A stretch of 64,000 nucleotides of DNA from Debaryomyces hansenii CBS767 (Eukaryota > Ascomycota > Pichiomycetes > Serinales > Debaryomycetaceae). Each line of letters begins with the position of its first letter. The stretch's first letter is position 1. Made by a program: the position numbers and the translations under genes. Shown piece by piece: positions 20,222 through 30,594 of the stretch. The notes beneath the pieces are model-generated. The model searched no databases, had not been told where the DNA came from, and worked only from the letters and a program-made list of their open reading frames with translations. Location of the stretch: the NCBI RefSeq assembly GCF_000006445.2, contig NC_006047.2, positions 496,001 to 560,000 on the forward strand. The letters are read 5' to 3'.

Positions 20222-23200
20222 CTTCCCCTTAATCCTAATTCTTGTCATTCCAGCAAGACTTCTCAAGTCCTGGAACTTAATCTTATTTAATCCTTTTGTA
20301 AGCATGTCCGCAATTTGTGTATGGGTGCTAATCTGACAAAGTTTAATTTGTTTCTTTATTATATGCTCTCTTATAAAATGATGGCGTATGTCAATATGCT
20401 TAGTGCGCAGGTGAAATACAGGGTGCTCTGCAAGGAGTATACATGAGTTATTATCTTCGTGGATCGAAATGGGTAATTGTAATGGCACACGCATCTCGTC
20501 AAACAACATTATGATCCATAGCGCTTCTTTGGTAGCCTCACCCAATGCGAGATATTCAGCTTCAGTGGTCGACATTGCCACTGTAGTCTGTTTCTTGCTT
20601 TTCCACGAGATTGGAGCTCCTCCATATCTAACAATGTATCCTGTAATTGATTTCCTGTCGCTCTTGTCACTAGCCCAGTCACTATCACAATATATATCCA
20701 ATGAGCTGTCTCCAGTATAATGGTGGCCGATATCTTGGGTTCCTTTAAGATATCTGAGGACATGTTTGGCACATTTCATATGCATCTCAGAGGGTTTGGC
20801 TAAGTGTCTACTAAGTATCCCAACAGCGTACGCAATATCTGTTCGAACAGTAGTAGATGCAAATAATAGCTTTCCTACTAGAGAGCGGTACCTGGTGGCA
20901 TCACATTCTTCTGTGTTGTCCTTGTGTAAGTCCTCTCCGGCCAATGTCGGAGTTGCCACAGTGTTTGCATCACTCATGTCAAAGTCTTGCAAGACCTTTC
21001 CAATGTAGTCATAGAGGCATATCTTGATACCATTGGTATTCTGTGCAATATTAATTCCTAGAAACTTCTTCGCAACCCCTAAGTCTTTCATTTTAAACTT
21101 CAGTGCGAGCATTTTCTTTACATCTTCAATTTCCTTCATATCCTTTCCTGATATAAGGATATCATCAACATAGAGGCCTATAATTATGTTCCCTCGAACA
21201 TATATGCCTAACTCAGTGTCAATTCGGTTGAACCTATGTTCAGCAAGAAAATCTGAAATTGTAGTATTCCAACATATCGGTGCTTGTTTCAATCCATACA
21301 ACGATTTGTTCAACTTGCAGACTTTCTCTGGTTCATTCTCATTAATAAAACCAACAGGCTGTTTCATATAGAGTGTTTCCTCAACAGTACCGTTCAAAAA
21401 TGCGGTATCTACATCCATCTGATGGACAACTCTATTATCAACAGCACTGAATGCTAGAAGTAGCTTCACAGATTCATATCTGATCACAGGACTGAAGGTA
21501 TCCAAGTAATCTTCCCCTGGAACCTGACTGAAGCCCTGTGCTACTAGTCTAGCTTTGTATCTACCATCATCTTTCTTGGTAAATACCCATCTGTTGCCTA
21601 TTGCTTTTCTATCCTTAGGCAACAGTACTAAATCCCATGTATTATTTGAGTAGTGAGCACTCATCTCACTATCCATGGCGATTTTCCATTTTTCAGCTTC
21701 GTCACTCAGCATTGCCTGTTTGTATGTTACTGGTACACCATCTTTCTTGGTACTAACAACATAGGCGTGTGACATGAAATAACCAGATCCTCTGACAACA
21801 AGCGAGGAGTCTGATTCAGTATGCAGTGTTTCATATTTCAGTTTCTTAGAAGGTTCAGTTTCTCCATCCGACGATACTTCTGATCTTCTACGCAGTCTAT
21901 CAGGCATAGTAATAGCTCTTCTTCTCCTCACAGGTTCATCAACATAATCCTCATCATCAGACTTATCAAAGTTATCGTGATGACGTTCATAGAAAGAAGT
22001 AGCATAATCTTCCCCTGGAACCGAAGCTTCTGAGTCAGAAATGTACTCGATACGAGGACGAGACACCTCTTGCGTTACGAGAGGGGACAACGGTTCAACC
22101 ACTCTAGGAGTGGTGGTAATAACAGGAGAGGACGACAGCGAACCACGAGAAGGTGGGCCCACGATATCCATAGATGGCCCATCGACAGGAGACGCAAGAT
22201 CCTGAGGGACCATAGAATCATGGGACGAAAAATCAGATTCAATATCAGACATGTCGACATCCAGCACAGGTGGCGACATAAGAGTACCGGGGAGCTCAGC
22301 AGTAGCTCGAATCCCGGGAATGGATGAAAACGAAGACAGCGACGACGACAGCGGGCCTATGGAGGCAATATCCCGTGGAATGTTAGTCATAGTTTGAAAC
22401 GGAAACACAAATTCGTCAAACTTCACATTATTACTAACAGCAACTTTGCCAGAGTCGAGATCGAAAATACGATATGCATGTTGGGTTTGGGCATAACCAA
22501 GCATAACACCTCGAATAGACCGAGGAGACAACTTCGACGATCTCAATTGTTGTGGAATAAGAGCATACGCCATGCATCCAAATGGGCGCAAATGGTCCCA
22601 CTGGGCATGACTCTTATACCACCGTTGATAGGGATATTGCTTATCAATAGCAGTCGACGGTAATCTATTAAGAAGATAAGTAGCACACGCTACAGCTTCG
22701 GCCCAAAAACACAGGGGCGTGGATGCATGAAACATCATGGCACGACATTTTTCATTGATCGTACGAATGGCTCGTTCACTGACGCCATTCTGATGACTAT
22801 TGTACGCAACAGTGGTTTGGTGAGTGATCCCTTGAGCTTTAAGAAATTGCTGCAATTGGGACGACATATACTCACCACCATTATCGGTGCGAAAAGTAAC
22901 CGGCTTGTAGCCACCACGATTATGAAAGAATCGTTCAGACTGAAGAAAATATGAGCGCGCACACTCATATACATCAGATTTTTGTTTAACAGGATACACT
23001 GCCATATAGTGAGTGTAATCATCAACAAAGACAACATAATATAAGTCTTGGGTTAGACTCGGCTGGGAAAACGGCCCACAGACATCAGAGTGGACAAGCT
23101 CCAACGGAGTCTTCACAGTGCGACCGGAAGTGGTCGACGTTTTAGGGAGAGCGTGCGTAGCCTTCGCACGAATACACGACTCACAAAGGGAATCCTTCGA

Positions 23201-23725
23201 TTCCGACTTCAACGCAGCAGCATACGAAGGACATAAGGTGCCAATGCGTTGCGCAACCTTACGACTTGGATGACCAAGACGAGAATGGGCATCCATTGTA
23301 GCAGTAAACGCAGTGCCAGCTGATACATTATGAGCAGGCAAGCATGGGAGTGAAAATTGATAAAGATCATCCTTCGTAAGAGCAGCAACCTGAAGGCCTA
23401 AACGAAGGTCAACGATACCATCGGGTAGAAGGTGGAATGTTGAACCTCCTTTAGATGCACGGCTAACCGAGATTAAATTACGACCGCAGGAAGGAACATA
23501 CTGCACATCCTCAACGGGGAGTATAGAACCATCAGGTAACGTAAATTTCAATGTTCCAGTACCAAGGATCTTGAACGTGGTAGCAGGGTCAAGTCCAGCA
23601 ATGGTACCAGAGTTATCAGGATTAAAATCATGAAGTAGGTCCTTCTGATGCGTAATATGAACAGACGCGCCAGTATCAAGAAGGAAGACATCACTATTGT
23701 TGAAGTAAATTCTCGAAAGTAGCAT
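20216..23725 (-). CDS. Ty5-like Pol polyprotein (protease-integrase-RT-RNase H), gag absent, copy D
   Basis: A single intact frame of 1169 codons. The ATG at 23725 lies in the 5' LTR; the first nine residues and part of the tenth codon are LTR-coded and the frame runs straight into protease (LLDTGAS, Asp17). Next come the HHCC-type zinc region (HSRLGHP...CESC), integrase core (HSDVCGPF, FRTDNGGEY, SERAIRTINEK), a Ser/Asp-rich linker with basic clusters, RT (NRWVFTKKDDGRYKARLVAQGF, MDVDTAFLNG, YVDDILISG) and RNase H (DSDWASDKSDRKS, TTEAEYLAL, HEDNNSC). The stop TGA lies in the 3' LTR. Domain order PR-IN-RT-RH is copia class. No gag and no primer-binding site follow the 5' LTR, so the copy cannot be autonomous. 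Confidence 0.92.
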   Translation of the reverse strand: MLLSRIYFNNSDVFLLDTGASVHITHQKDLLHDFNPDNSGTIAGLDPATTFKILGTGTLKFTLPDGSILPVEDVQYVPSCGRNLISVSRASKGGSTFHLLPDGIVDLRLGLQVAALTKDDLYQFSLPCLPAHNVSAGTAFTATMDAHSRLGHPSRKVAQRIGTLCPSYAAALKSESKDSLCESCIRAKATHALPKTSTTSGRTVKTPLELVHSDVCGPFSQPSLTQDLYYVVFVDDYTHYMAVYPVKQKSDVYECARSYFLQSERFFHNRGGYKPVTFRTDNGGEYMSSQLQQFLKAQGITHQTTVAYNSHQNGVSERAIRTINEKCRAMMFHASTPLCFWAEAVACATYLLNRLPSTAIDKQYPYQRWYKSHAQWDHLRPFGCMAYALIPQQLRSSKLSPRSIRGVMLGYAQTQHAYRIFDLDSGKVAVSNNVKFDEFVFPFQTMTNIPRDIASIGPLSSSLSSFSSIPGIRATAELPGTLMSPPVLDVDMSDIESDFSSHDSMVPQDLASPVDGPSMDIVGPPSRGSLSSSPVITTTPRVVEPLSPLVTQEVSRPRIEYISDSEASVPGEDYATSFYERHHDNFDKSDDEDYVDEPVRRRRAITMPDRLRRRSEVSSDGETEPSKKLKYETLHTESDSSLVVRGSGYFMSHAYVVSTKKDGVPVTYKQAMLSDEAEKWKIAMDSEMSAHYSNNTWDLVLLPKDRKAIGNRWVFTKKDDGRYKARLVAQGFSQVPGEDYLDTFSPVIRYESVKLLLAFSAVDNRVVHQMDVDTAFLNGTVEETLYMKQPVGFINENEPEKVCKLNKSLYGLKQAPICWNTTISDFLAEHRFNRIDTELGIYVRGNIIIGLYVDDILISGKDMKEIEDVKKMLALKFKMKDLGVAKKFLGINIAQNTNGIKICLYDYIGKVLQDFDMSDANTVATPTLAGEDLHKDNTEECDATRYRSLVGKLLFASTTVRTDIAYAVGILSRHLAKPSEMHMKCAKHVLRYLKGTQDIGHHYTGDSSLDIYCDSDWASDKSDRKSITGYIVRYGGAPISWKSKKQTTVAMSTTEAEYLALGEATKEALWIIMLFDEMRVPLQLPISIHEDNNSCILLAEHPVFHLRTKHIDIRHHFIREHIIKKQIKLCQISTHTQIADMLTKGLNKIKFQDLRSLAGMTRIRIKGKC

Positions 23726-24154
23726 ACATTATCAGGTCAGTATCAGGTTAGGTAATCAGTCAGTCAGTTAATCAGTTAGTCAGTGTCAATTATAATATAT
23801 AATTTACTTAATCTCTATATAAATTCTGTATTCACGGAGGTCCAAAGACCTCTTTATATAGTCCAATATTTCCACAAGAATAGGAGTACGCTTCCCGTTG
23901 TTTCCAGGTAAACAGCGAATGGGAAGGCAGATATATGGAAACCGAAAGGCATTTTATCAGTGCCTTTCTTCCAAGAAAAACTACTATCCAATGATAGCTT
24001 CAACAATCATAAGGCGGGCGTAATCTTTATGGTATAACAATAGAAAGCCAAACGGCATTCTGGTTCTATTGAGATATAAAAGAATTTGCAGCCGCTTTAC
24101 ATGATTTCTCAATTTATTCTGACTTCGCATAAAATATACTAATATATTTCAACA
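23698..24154 (-). repeat. LTR copy L6, 457 bp
   Basis: The 5' LTR of copy D, TTCAACA at 24154 on the plus strand. On the minus strand the ATG at 23729 opens MYATFENLLQ, resembling the second-family gag start MSSPLEKLLQ, and is stopped by TAG just after the LTR. The ATG at 23725 opens the frame that fuses to protease. Confidence 0.92.
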
Positions 24155-26046
24155 ATAAGGCTAGAATCTTCTCGTTGTACAACACGATTATTGGTAACTT
24201 GATGAGGATTGCGCTCCCAAGTAATCTTGTACATCACTATGTGTCTGAGAAGCAACTTTACGGTCTTAATATTTGGACTCGTCTTTTCGAAGACTATGGC
24301 CAAATGACTGCTCAGGAAGAAGCCGATATGCTTCTGGAATTGCTTATTGAGCTTTTCACTCTGAATGACTCCTTGACGGAGAAAATGAAGGTTTTAGAAA
24401 CTGCCAATTCTGATGTTCTTCCTCTTACTGAGGCAAAACGGATTTGGTGCTTTTACGCTGTGTGTGATGCTGCCTTGCGTGAAAAGCTTCTTCAAGTCTA
24501 TAAGGATGATCCTTCTAGATTTACTTGGCTGACTGTTAAAAAGCAGTTGGGGACTGTTATTGCAAAAGCTAGTTCTGCTATTGAACCTGCGGTTGCTGGT
24601 GCTGTGCTTGCACTTCTGAAAGTGCCTCCGCGCAAAATTATGATTCAGTCCAAATTGGTTTGCTTTAAATGTGGTGGCATTGGCCACAAATCTAATGTGT
24701 GTCCTTCTGTTAGCGATGCTGACTATCGGAAACCGAGACATACTACTGGTCGTGGTTCATCTGGACTGGATGATGAATTCCGCACTCAGAATCGACCATC
24801 TGTGCATGGTAATGTATGGGTGGCTTCCACATCGCGTGTCCCCGATGGATTCTACCTTGATTCTGGTGCGACTCTTCATGTTACGTGCCAGAAGGAGCTA
24901 TTACATGATTTTTCTGATAGTTCTGGGTCAATTACTGGTCTTGACTCGGGAACCCTGTTTGAAATTGCTGGAAAAGGAACCCTTAACTTTCTGTTGCCTG
25001 ATGGTTCTTTCCTTACTCTCGCTGATGTCCAATATGTTCCTTCCTGTGATCGAAACCTTATTTCGATCTCTAAAGCCACGCTGCATGGTGCGCTGTTCCG
25101 TTTTCTGCACGATGCAGTCCATGAATCTCGCTTAGGTTTTAAAGTTGCTACTCTCGTTGGAGCTGAATATGATCGTCTTTATAAGTTCTTATTATCACCT
25201 TTTTCTGAATCGAAGCCTTCGGCGTCGTCTGTGTCTTCGTTCTTTTCGGCACCTGGTGTTCTGGCTACACTTGAATTGCCTGATACTGCTATGGATGTTG
25301 ATCAAGTTGATCTGGATACTTTGATGACTGAATCTACTCCAATGTCGATGCTGGGTACTTCTGTACATGAATTATCCCCAGCACATAATGGCCTGAACTC
25401 TGACGAGACTGCTGTGGTACCTTCATTGGATATTGAGATGAGTGATCCTGACATGCCTTCCCTTGAACTGTTTAAGCAAATCGCTCATCTGGACAATCAA
25501 TCTTCGTCCAATGCTATTACAGATTGTCCTTCTGAGTCTTGTCGTCAAATAAATGTCGCTCTGTCTGAGTCTTCATCGCCTGTCTCTTCTCCTGCTGTTG
25601 TTGAGCCTTCTTCGCCTCCTGTGGTTTCCAAAACCAACCCTCGTTCCCTTATTGAATATATTTCTGATTCTGAAGCTTCACTTTCAGGGGAGGACTACAA
25701 AATTTCTTACTATGAACATCATCATGATAATTTTGATTTTTCAGACGATAAGGACTATGTTGAAAATCCTGTAAGAAAAAGAAAGGCTAGTACTGAAAAA
25801 CTGCGTAGAAGATCAGAAGTATCGTCAGAAGATGAAACTGAACCTTCTAAGAAACAAAAGCATGAGGATCTGCATGAAAGTTCCTCTATTAACTCAGATA
25901 CCTCGCTTGTTGTCAGAGGATCTGCGTATTTCATGTCACATGCCTATGTTGTTAGTACCAAGAAAGATGGTATACCAATAACATACAAACAAGCTATGCT
26001 GAGTGCTGAATGTGAAAATGGAAAATTGCAATGGATAGCGAGATGA
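24155..26046 (+). pseudogene. Gag-protease frame of the second-family element with integrase deletion
   Basis: Gag-like sequence (ARIFSLYNTIIGNLMRIALP, LWRLFEDYG-type blocks), then a CCHC zinc knuckle CFKCGGIGHKSNVCP at about residues 163-177 of the open frame, then the protease motif FYLDSGATLHVT. After ...YKFLLSP the frame jumps to SFFSAPGVLATLELP, which in copy D lies downstream of integrase, so roughly 280-300 residues are deleted in frame. The linker follows and the frame runs out near TYKQAMLS. CTG codons are frequent here. Reading the CTG in NF-x-LPDG as Ser matches the Thr of the sister family better than Leu. Confidence 0.85.
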
Positions 26047-27489
26047 GTGCTCACTATTCAAATAACACATGGAATTTAGTGGATTTGCCTAAGGATAGAA
26101 AGGCAATAGGCAACAGATGGGTATTTACCAAAAAGGATGACGGTAGATACAAAGCTAGACTAGTAACACAGGGATTTAGTCAGGTTCCAGGGGAAGGCTA
26201 CTTGACGACGTTCAGTCCTGTGATCAGATGAGTCTGTGAAGCTACTTCTAGCATTCAGTGCTGTTGATCAGAGAGTAATTCACCAGATGGATGTTGATAC
26301 CGCATTTTTGAACGGTACTGTAGAAGAAACACTTTATATGAAACAGGCTGTAGGTTTTGTAGATGAAGCTGAACCAGAGAAGGTGTGCAAGTTGGAGAAA
26401 TCGTTGTACGGATTGAAACAGGCACCAATATGTTGGAATACTACAATAATGAAATTTCTCACTGAGCATGGATTCAAAAGGACTGAGAGTGAACTAGGAC
26501 TATATAGTAAGGATGATATAATTCTAGGATTGTACGTGGATGATATACTCATCTCAGGAAAGGATACTATTGAGATTGAAAAAGTAAAGAAACTTCTCTC
26601 GCTGAGGTTCAAAATGAAGGATTTAGGAATAGCAAGGAAGTTTCTAGGAATAAATATCGAGCAAAGAACCGATGGAATAAGTATCTGCCTCAATGACTAT
26701 ATTGAAAAGATTCTAGAGGAATTCAATATGAGAGACGCTAACTCTGTTGCAACTCCGTCGATAGTTGGTCAAGACTTACACAAAACTGATGATTCACCAG
26801 AATGTGATGCAAGTAACTATCGTTCATTGGTCGGTAAGCTATTATTTGCTGCGACTACTGTAAGAACTGACATCAGCTATTCTGTAGGGATGCTCAGTAG
26901 GTATTTGTCTAAACCAACAGAGAAACATATGAAATGTGCTAAGCATATGCTTAGATATTTGAAAGGCACCCAAAATGTGGGACATAACTACAACAGAGAC
27001 AGCAGATTGCTGAGTTATTGCGACAGCGATTGGGGAAGTGACTCTAGTGATAGGAAATCAATTACAGGGTATATTGTGCAATATGGAGGAGCTCCAATTT
27101 CATGGAAAAGCAAGAAACAACCTACGGTGGCTTTGTCAACCACTGAAGCTGAGTATCTTGCTTTGACAGAAGCTATTAAAGAAGCCATATGGATGGCTCA
27201 GCTCTTCAAACAATTGAATATACCATTGAAACTTCCAATTCCTGTCTATGAAGATAATAATTCGTGTATTCTTCTTGCGGAACATCCTGTGTTCCACCAG
27301 CGCACCAAACACATTCATATTCGCTATCACTTTATAAGAGAGCACATTATTCAAGATGAAATAAAGTTATGTCAAATTGATACCAGTTACCAGATTGCAG
27401 ATATGCTAACCAAGGCATTGAATAAAGTAAAGTTTACAAATCTACGTGGGTTAGCTGGAATGACGAATATTAGGATTAAGGGGAGATAA
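26031..27489 (+). pseudogene. RT/RNase H of the second-family element, frame broken
   Basis: RT resumes in a shifted frame (DSEMSAHYSNNTWNLVDLPKDRK), is stopped at 26229 where the sister copies read ATCAGATATGAATC, and continues in frame from 26236 for 417 codons. That part holds MDVDTAFLNG, YVDDILISGKD, YCDSDWGSDSSDRKS, LSTTEAEYLAL and EDNNSC, ending RIKGR. Net effect: at least two frame disruptions, so no functional Pol. Confidence 0.88.
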
Positions 27490-27927
27490 TGAAATATTTG
27501 GTGATGAAATATTTTAGTGAGAATGCAATTTATTTGAGAAAATGCAAACAGGTTGCAAAACAAAATAAATACTTGATTGAGTTAACAATGTGAATACTAC
27601 CAGTGAATATTCCCGTTCTAAGACAAATTGGATGACCATGAGCCGATAGAAAAGGTTAATTAAACTATTCATTACTGGTTTAAGTAATACCCATTACCGT
27701 TAATGGAAACAGCGTTCAAATGTGTAATCCCAATATTCTACTATATAAGGAGGTCAATTTAAAAGGTATTCAGATTGTATGTTAGATAGTAAGTAATATA
27801 TACTTGAAATTATTGATTATATTGTGCAAACTGCTATATTGTGTAAAACCTGAAAATTAGAAAAACAAATACTGAAATGAGTTCCCCCTTAGAGAAATTA
27901 CTTCAAGAGCAACAGCAATTTTTCAAC
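27487..27927 (+). repeat. Second-family LTR, 3' copy
   Basis: Follows the pol stop after the purine tract AAGGGGAGA. It begins TAATGAAATATTTGG and ends near TTTTTCAAC; it contains a TATA-like ACTATATAAGG (27738) and, near its end, an ATG (27877) opening MSSPLEKLLQEQQQFF, a plausible gag start. Boundaries are approximate because no intact partner LTR is present. Confidence 0.7.
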
Positions 27928-28380
27928 GACCGTTCCCATTAAATACTCTTTTCGAGGAAGACGACGTTTCTATTTTATATTTCCTGAATTGTTTACAGAG
28001 AACTGGTGCACCCTTTTGTTCAAATACTAAGTCTTACATCCAATTTGTATAATAAATGTAGTTAAAAAGAAATTATTGAGTTTGACAATATTTGAATATA
28101 ACCAAGAAAATACGGTACTATTTCAAAAAATTGATTGCTAGACAATGAACAAAATTATAGTTTTAGTTTTTATCTAATATATTACGAAATAGGAAATTTG
28201 CTAAAATTTCGTTCCAAAGAACCTATATTTATGAACATAACAAAAAAAAAGTTGTTTGGTTTCGTTAAAAGTAATGGAATTTTATCAAATGAGATTCAAG
28301 GCACTACATAAAAACACTCAAGAATACCCAGCATTATGGTTTACGTTGAATTAGCTATAAAAAATTTAATATATCAAGCA
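27928..28380. other. AT-rich spacer between the last LTR and GLK1
   Basis: About 450 bp, no ORF or tRNA seen. It marks the right border of the retroelement block and holds the 3' flank of GLK1. Confidence 0.5.
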
Positions 28381-29802
28381 TTATTTTGCTGTGCTGGCAC
28401 ATAACGCAGCTCCAACTCCACTGCCATCTTTGGCAATTTTTAAGTGGACCTTTTTCTTTTCTCCCTCTAAAGGATTGATTATTTCTAATGCTTCTAAAAT
28501 AGAAGCCTGGAATCCCGGATAAAATTCTACAACAGATCCGTCACAACCGAATTCAAAGTCCCTATTATCGTTGGAGAATTGTCCCTTGACACGATTGAGT
28601 ATAGCAGCAACAGGAATAGCCGAAAGATAAGCAGCTCTATGCGCAATAGCTTGAGTCAATTTCTGAATAACTATCCTTTCTTCTTTAGTAGTAGGCAATC
28701 TTAATTCGTTCTCTAATATTAATTCAGACATTTTTAAGTCAGTTGAATCATCAATCTGCAAGTAAGATAAAACCTCAGAAGATAATAACCATTCTTCAGA
28801 TAATCTGTGAGGTAATGAACCACCTCTAGATTTATATAAATCAACAAAGATAAGGTCACGTTGAAATAAATCAATCAAACAAACACGTAAAATTTCTCCC
28901 ATAAACATTCCACTAATTCTTTTTTCAAATAAATGAAAGCCTTTATTAGCAGTTTCTGAATCGACAATTTCATCATATTTAGTTTTTGGTAATATTTTTA
29001 GAGTGTTATCGAACGAACCCCATTCAGTATTAATTACCATACCTTTGGCACCTTCTGGAATATTAGTAGATTTTAATTTAGGAATATTATCAAGGGTTTC
29101 AAAATATGCTCCATTAGTACCAGTACCAAAAATAGCACCCACAATAGTGTTAGCGTTAGTTTTCTCAGGGTTATTGGAATAGGCTCTTGATAATAATGTA
29201 CCAACAGTATCATTGGCTAATGCTACCACATTGACTTTACATCCTAACAAGTCAATGTTGGATTGTAATAACTCAACAACGTCCTTGTCAACACAATCTG
29301 GTAAATCGAATCCCTTTGTCCAACGAATTAAAGTGCCCCTATTTAAAGCAGTCTGGTTGATAGGGAAAGAGAAAGTAAAGCCTAATTTTAATTGCTCATC
29401 TGCTTCTAGGTCATCATGATTATCCTTCAAAAATGTTTCAACCTTTTTGGCTAAGAAAGAGAATAAACTATCGGCAGTAGAGTTCTTCATCAAATCCAAT
29501 GGGATACTGTATTTTGATTGCTTTAATTCATGAGTGTGGTCTCCATGAAGATTGACAGAACAGACTCTAAAATTAGTACCACCTAAATCTGCTGCTAAAA
29601 ATAAGCCTTTTTCCTTACCAGTAGGAATACCAGTGACATACGTTGGGATCATTGGCATGTATTCTCTTTTCGACGCAGTGTTTTGTAAACCAGTGTCCAT
29701 TGATTTAGTAAATTCCTTAGTCGCATCGTGAAGAAATTCTTCAGTAACGGTGAATTGGTTCACGATATCGTCAACTGCTGTCTGTAATTTTAAGTTTAAC
29801 AT
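28381..29802 (-). CDS. GLK1: Glucokinase
   Basis: A 473-aa hexokinase-family enzyme phosphorylating glucose with ATP in the cytosol. Visible motifs: LAADLGGTNFRVCSV (phosphate-1, about residues 69-83), FSFPINQTALNRGTLIRWTKGF (sugar site), ALANDTVGTLLSRAY with the catalytic Asp (about residue 198), GAIFGTGTNGAYFE, INTEWGSFD and, near the C-terminus, GCDGSVVEFYPGF. The gap and overall sequence fit fungal glucokinases of the Glk1 type rather than Hxk1/2, since the N-terminus is short and lacks the Hxk2 nuclear/regulatory decapeptide. Start at the ATG at 29802. Confidence 0.92.
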   Translation of the reverse strand: MLNLKLQTAVDDIVNQFTVTEEFLHDATKEFTKSMDTGLQNTASKREYMPMIPTYVTGIPTGKEKGLFLAADLGGTNFRVCSVNLHGDHTHELKQSKYSIPLDLMKNSTADSLFSFLAKKVETFLKDNHDDLEADEQLKLGFTFSFPINQTALNRGTLIRWTKGFDLPDCVDKDVVELLQSNIDLLGCKVNVVALANDTVGTLLSRAYSNNPEKTNANTIVGAIFGTGTNGAYFETLDNIPKLKSTNIPEGAKGMVINTEWGSFDNTLKILPKTKYDEIVDSETANKGFHLFEKRISGMFMGEILRVCLIDLFQRDLIFVDLYKSRGGSLPHRLSEEWLLSSEVLSYLQIDDSTDLKMSELILENELRLPTTKEERIVIQKLTQAIAHRAAYLSAIPVAAILNRVKGQFSNDNRDFEFGCDGSVVEFYPGFQASILEALEIINPLEGEKKKVHLKIAKDGSGVGAALCASTAK

Positions 29803-30182
29803 AGTTGGCTAATATTTTTATAATAAAGAAATAGAGGAAGAGAATGCTTTTTAGGGGTTCACTTTATTAGTTCTAATGCGAAAATTTCAGGATAGCGATT
29901 TTATCCGTCAGGCCATTTTTTGACATGGCATGTTCATAATTCTAATAATCTAACGAATGAGCAATTAATGTCATAATATATGCTTCTATGTGGAGGTTAC
30001 TAATTCATATTTATATGCTAATCATGAGAGCATTTAGAAGTCTGAATAGTTTTCCTTGTTCGAAGTATACGGAGTAACGGGGGAGAGCGTCCGATTTGCA
30101 CGGGAAATTTATTTTATCGCATAATTTAGACCCACAGGCCTCCTTCTATAGAACTAAGGGAGTCAAAGAAAATTGTAATAGA

Positions 30183-30518
30183 ATGTCTAAGGAATATATC
30201 GAAAGGGCACAAGAGTTGGTCAATAACCATCCCTATTTAATGTTATCTAAGTCATGGTGTCCTGATTGTCATTATACCTACGAAATTTGGAACCAATACA
30301 ATGTTAAAGAAAAAATTTACATCATCGAGTTAGATAAGTTTGAAGATCAAAACGAAGCAGAAGAATTAGAGAAAGCTTTTACAGAAATCGCTGGTAGAAA
30401 ATGGGTTCCAACGATCTTTTTCCATGGAAAAATTCTAGGCACTGAAGAAGATTTGAAAAGGTGGACAAAGGAAGGTAAATTGTCCGAGATCTTTAAAGAT
30501 TCTCATCTTATTAATTAA
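30183..30518 (+). CDS. GRX8: Glutaredoxin-8-like dithiol oxidoreductase
   Basis: From the ATG at 30183 the product is 111 aa. A longer frame upstream to 30096 has no ATG and would add an atypical leader, so 30183 is chosen. The active site is SWCPDC (Cys26, Cys29), as in Grx8, which has CPDC instead of the CPYC of classical glutaredoxins; a cis-Pro motif VPTIFFHG (about residues 79-86) and GTEEDLKRW follow. Divergent from GLK1 with a 380-bp intergenic region. Confidence 0.88.
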   Translation: MSKEYIERAQELVNNHPYLMLSKSWCPDCHYTYEIWNQYNVKEKIYIIELDKFEDQNEAEELEKAFTEIAGRKWVPTIFFHGKILGTEEDLKRWTKEGKLSEIFKDSHLIN

Positions 30519-30594
30519 TTTTAGATATATTTATATATATAATTCATATATTCATAAACTTACATAGTTTAAAATAAGCCATATAGAAACTGAA

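Larger units (their letters stand above)
19765..24154 (-). mobile_element. Ty5-like LTR retrotransposon copy D with two 457-bp LTRs, gag deleted
   Basis: The 4390-bp unit consists of L5 (3' LTR, 19765-20221), a 3476-bp internal region and L6 (5' LTR, 23698-24154), with polypurine tract AAGGGGAAG next to L5. LTRs look almost identical, so it is recent. The left neighbour is copy C and the right neighbour an interrupted second-family element; no matching 5-bp target duplication flanks the unit (ACTAT on the left, ATAAG on the right), in keeping with recombination after insertion. Confidence 0.88.
24155..27489 (+). mobile_element. Second-family Ty5-like element: gag, protease, RT, RNase H; integrase deleted; 5' end replaced by LTR L6
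   Basis: Reads gag-PR-RT-RH in plus orientation and ends at a different LTR family (27487-27927). The gag N-terminus is missing: the frame is open from the L6 border at 24155. The whole integrase core is absent, and the frame is broken around 26035 and 26229. It is therefore a defective copy. One continuous frame through gag and protease fits a Ty5-like single-ORF organisation rather than the frameshifted TYA/TYB of Ty1. Confidence 0.88.
4951..27930. other. Retroelement cluster, candidate centromere or pericentromere
   Basis: About 23 kb with at most one small gene between two gene-dense blocks. It contains at least three LTR families, three age classes of one family, mutually inverted fragments, an rDNA scrap and a very AT-rich stretch. 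Published comparative work on Debaryomyces hansenii and Scheffersomyces stipitis found clusters of Ty5-like elements at GC-poor putative centromeres. The parallel is inferred; nothing in the sequence alone proves kinetochore binding. Confidence 0.5.

Noticed and set aside
24155..27489. Intact second-family retrotransposon
   Set aside because: Missing gag start and integrase, and at least two frame disruptions in RT.
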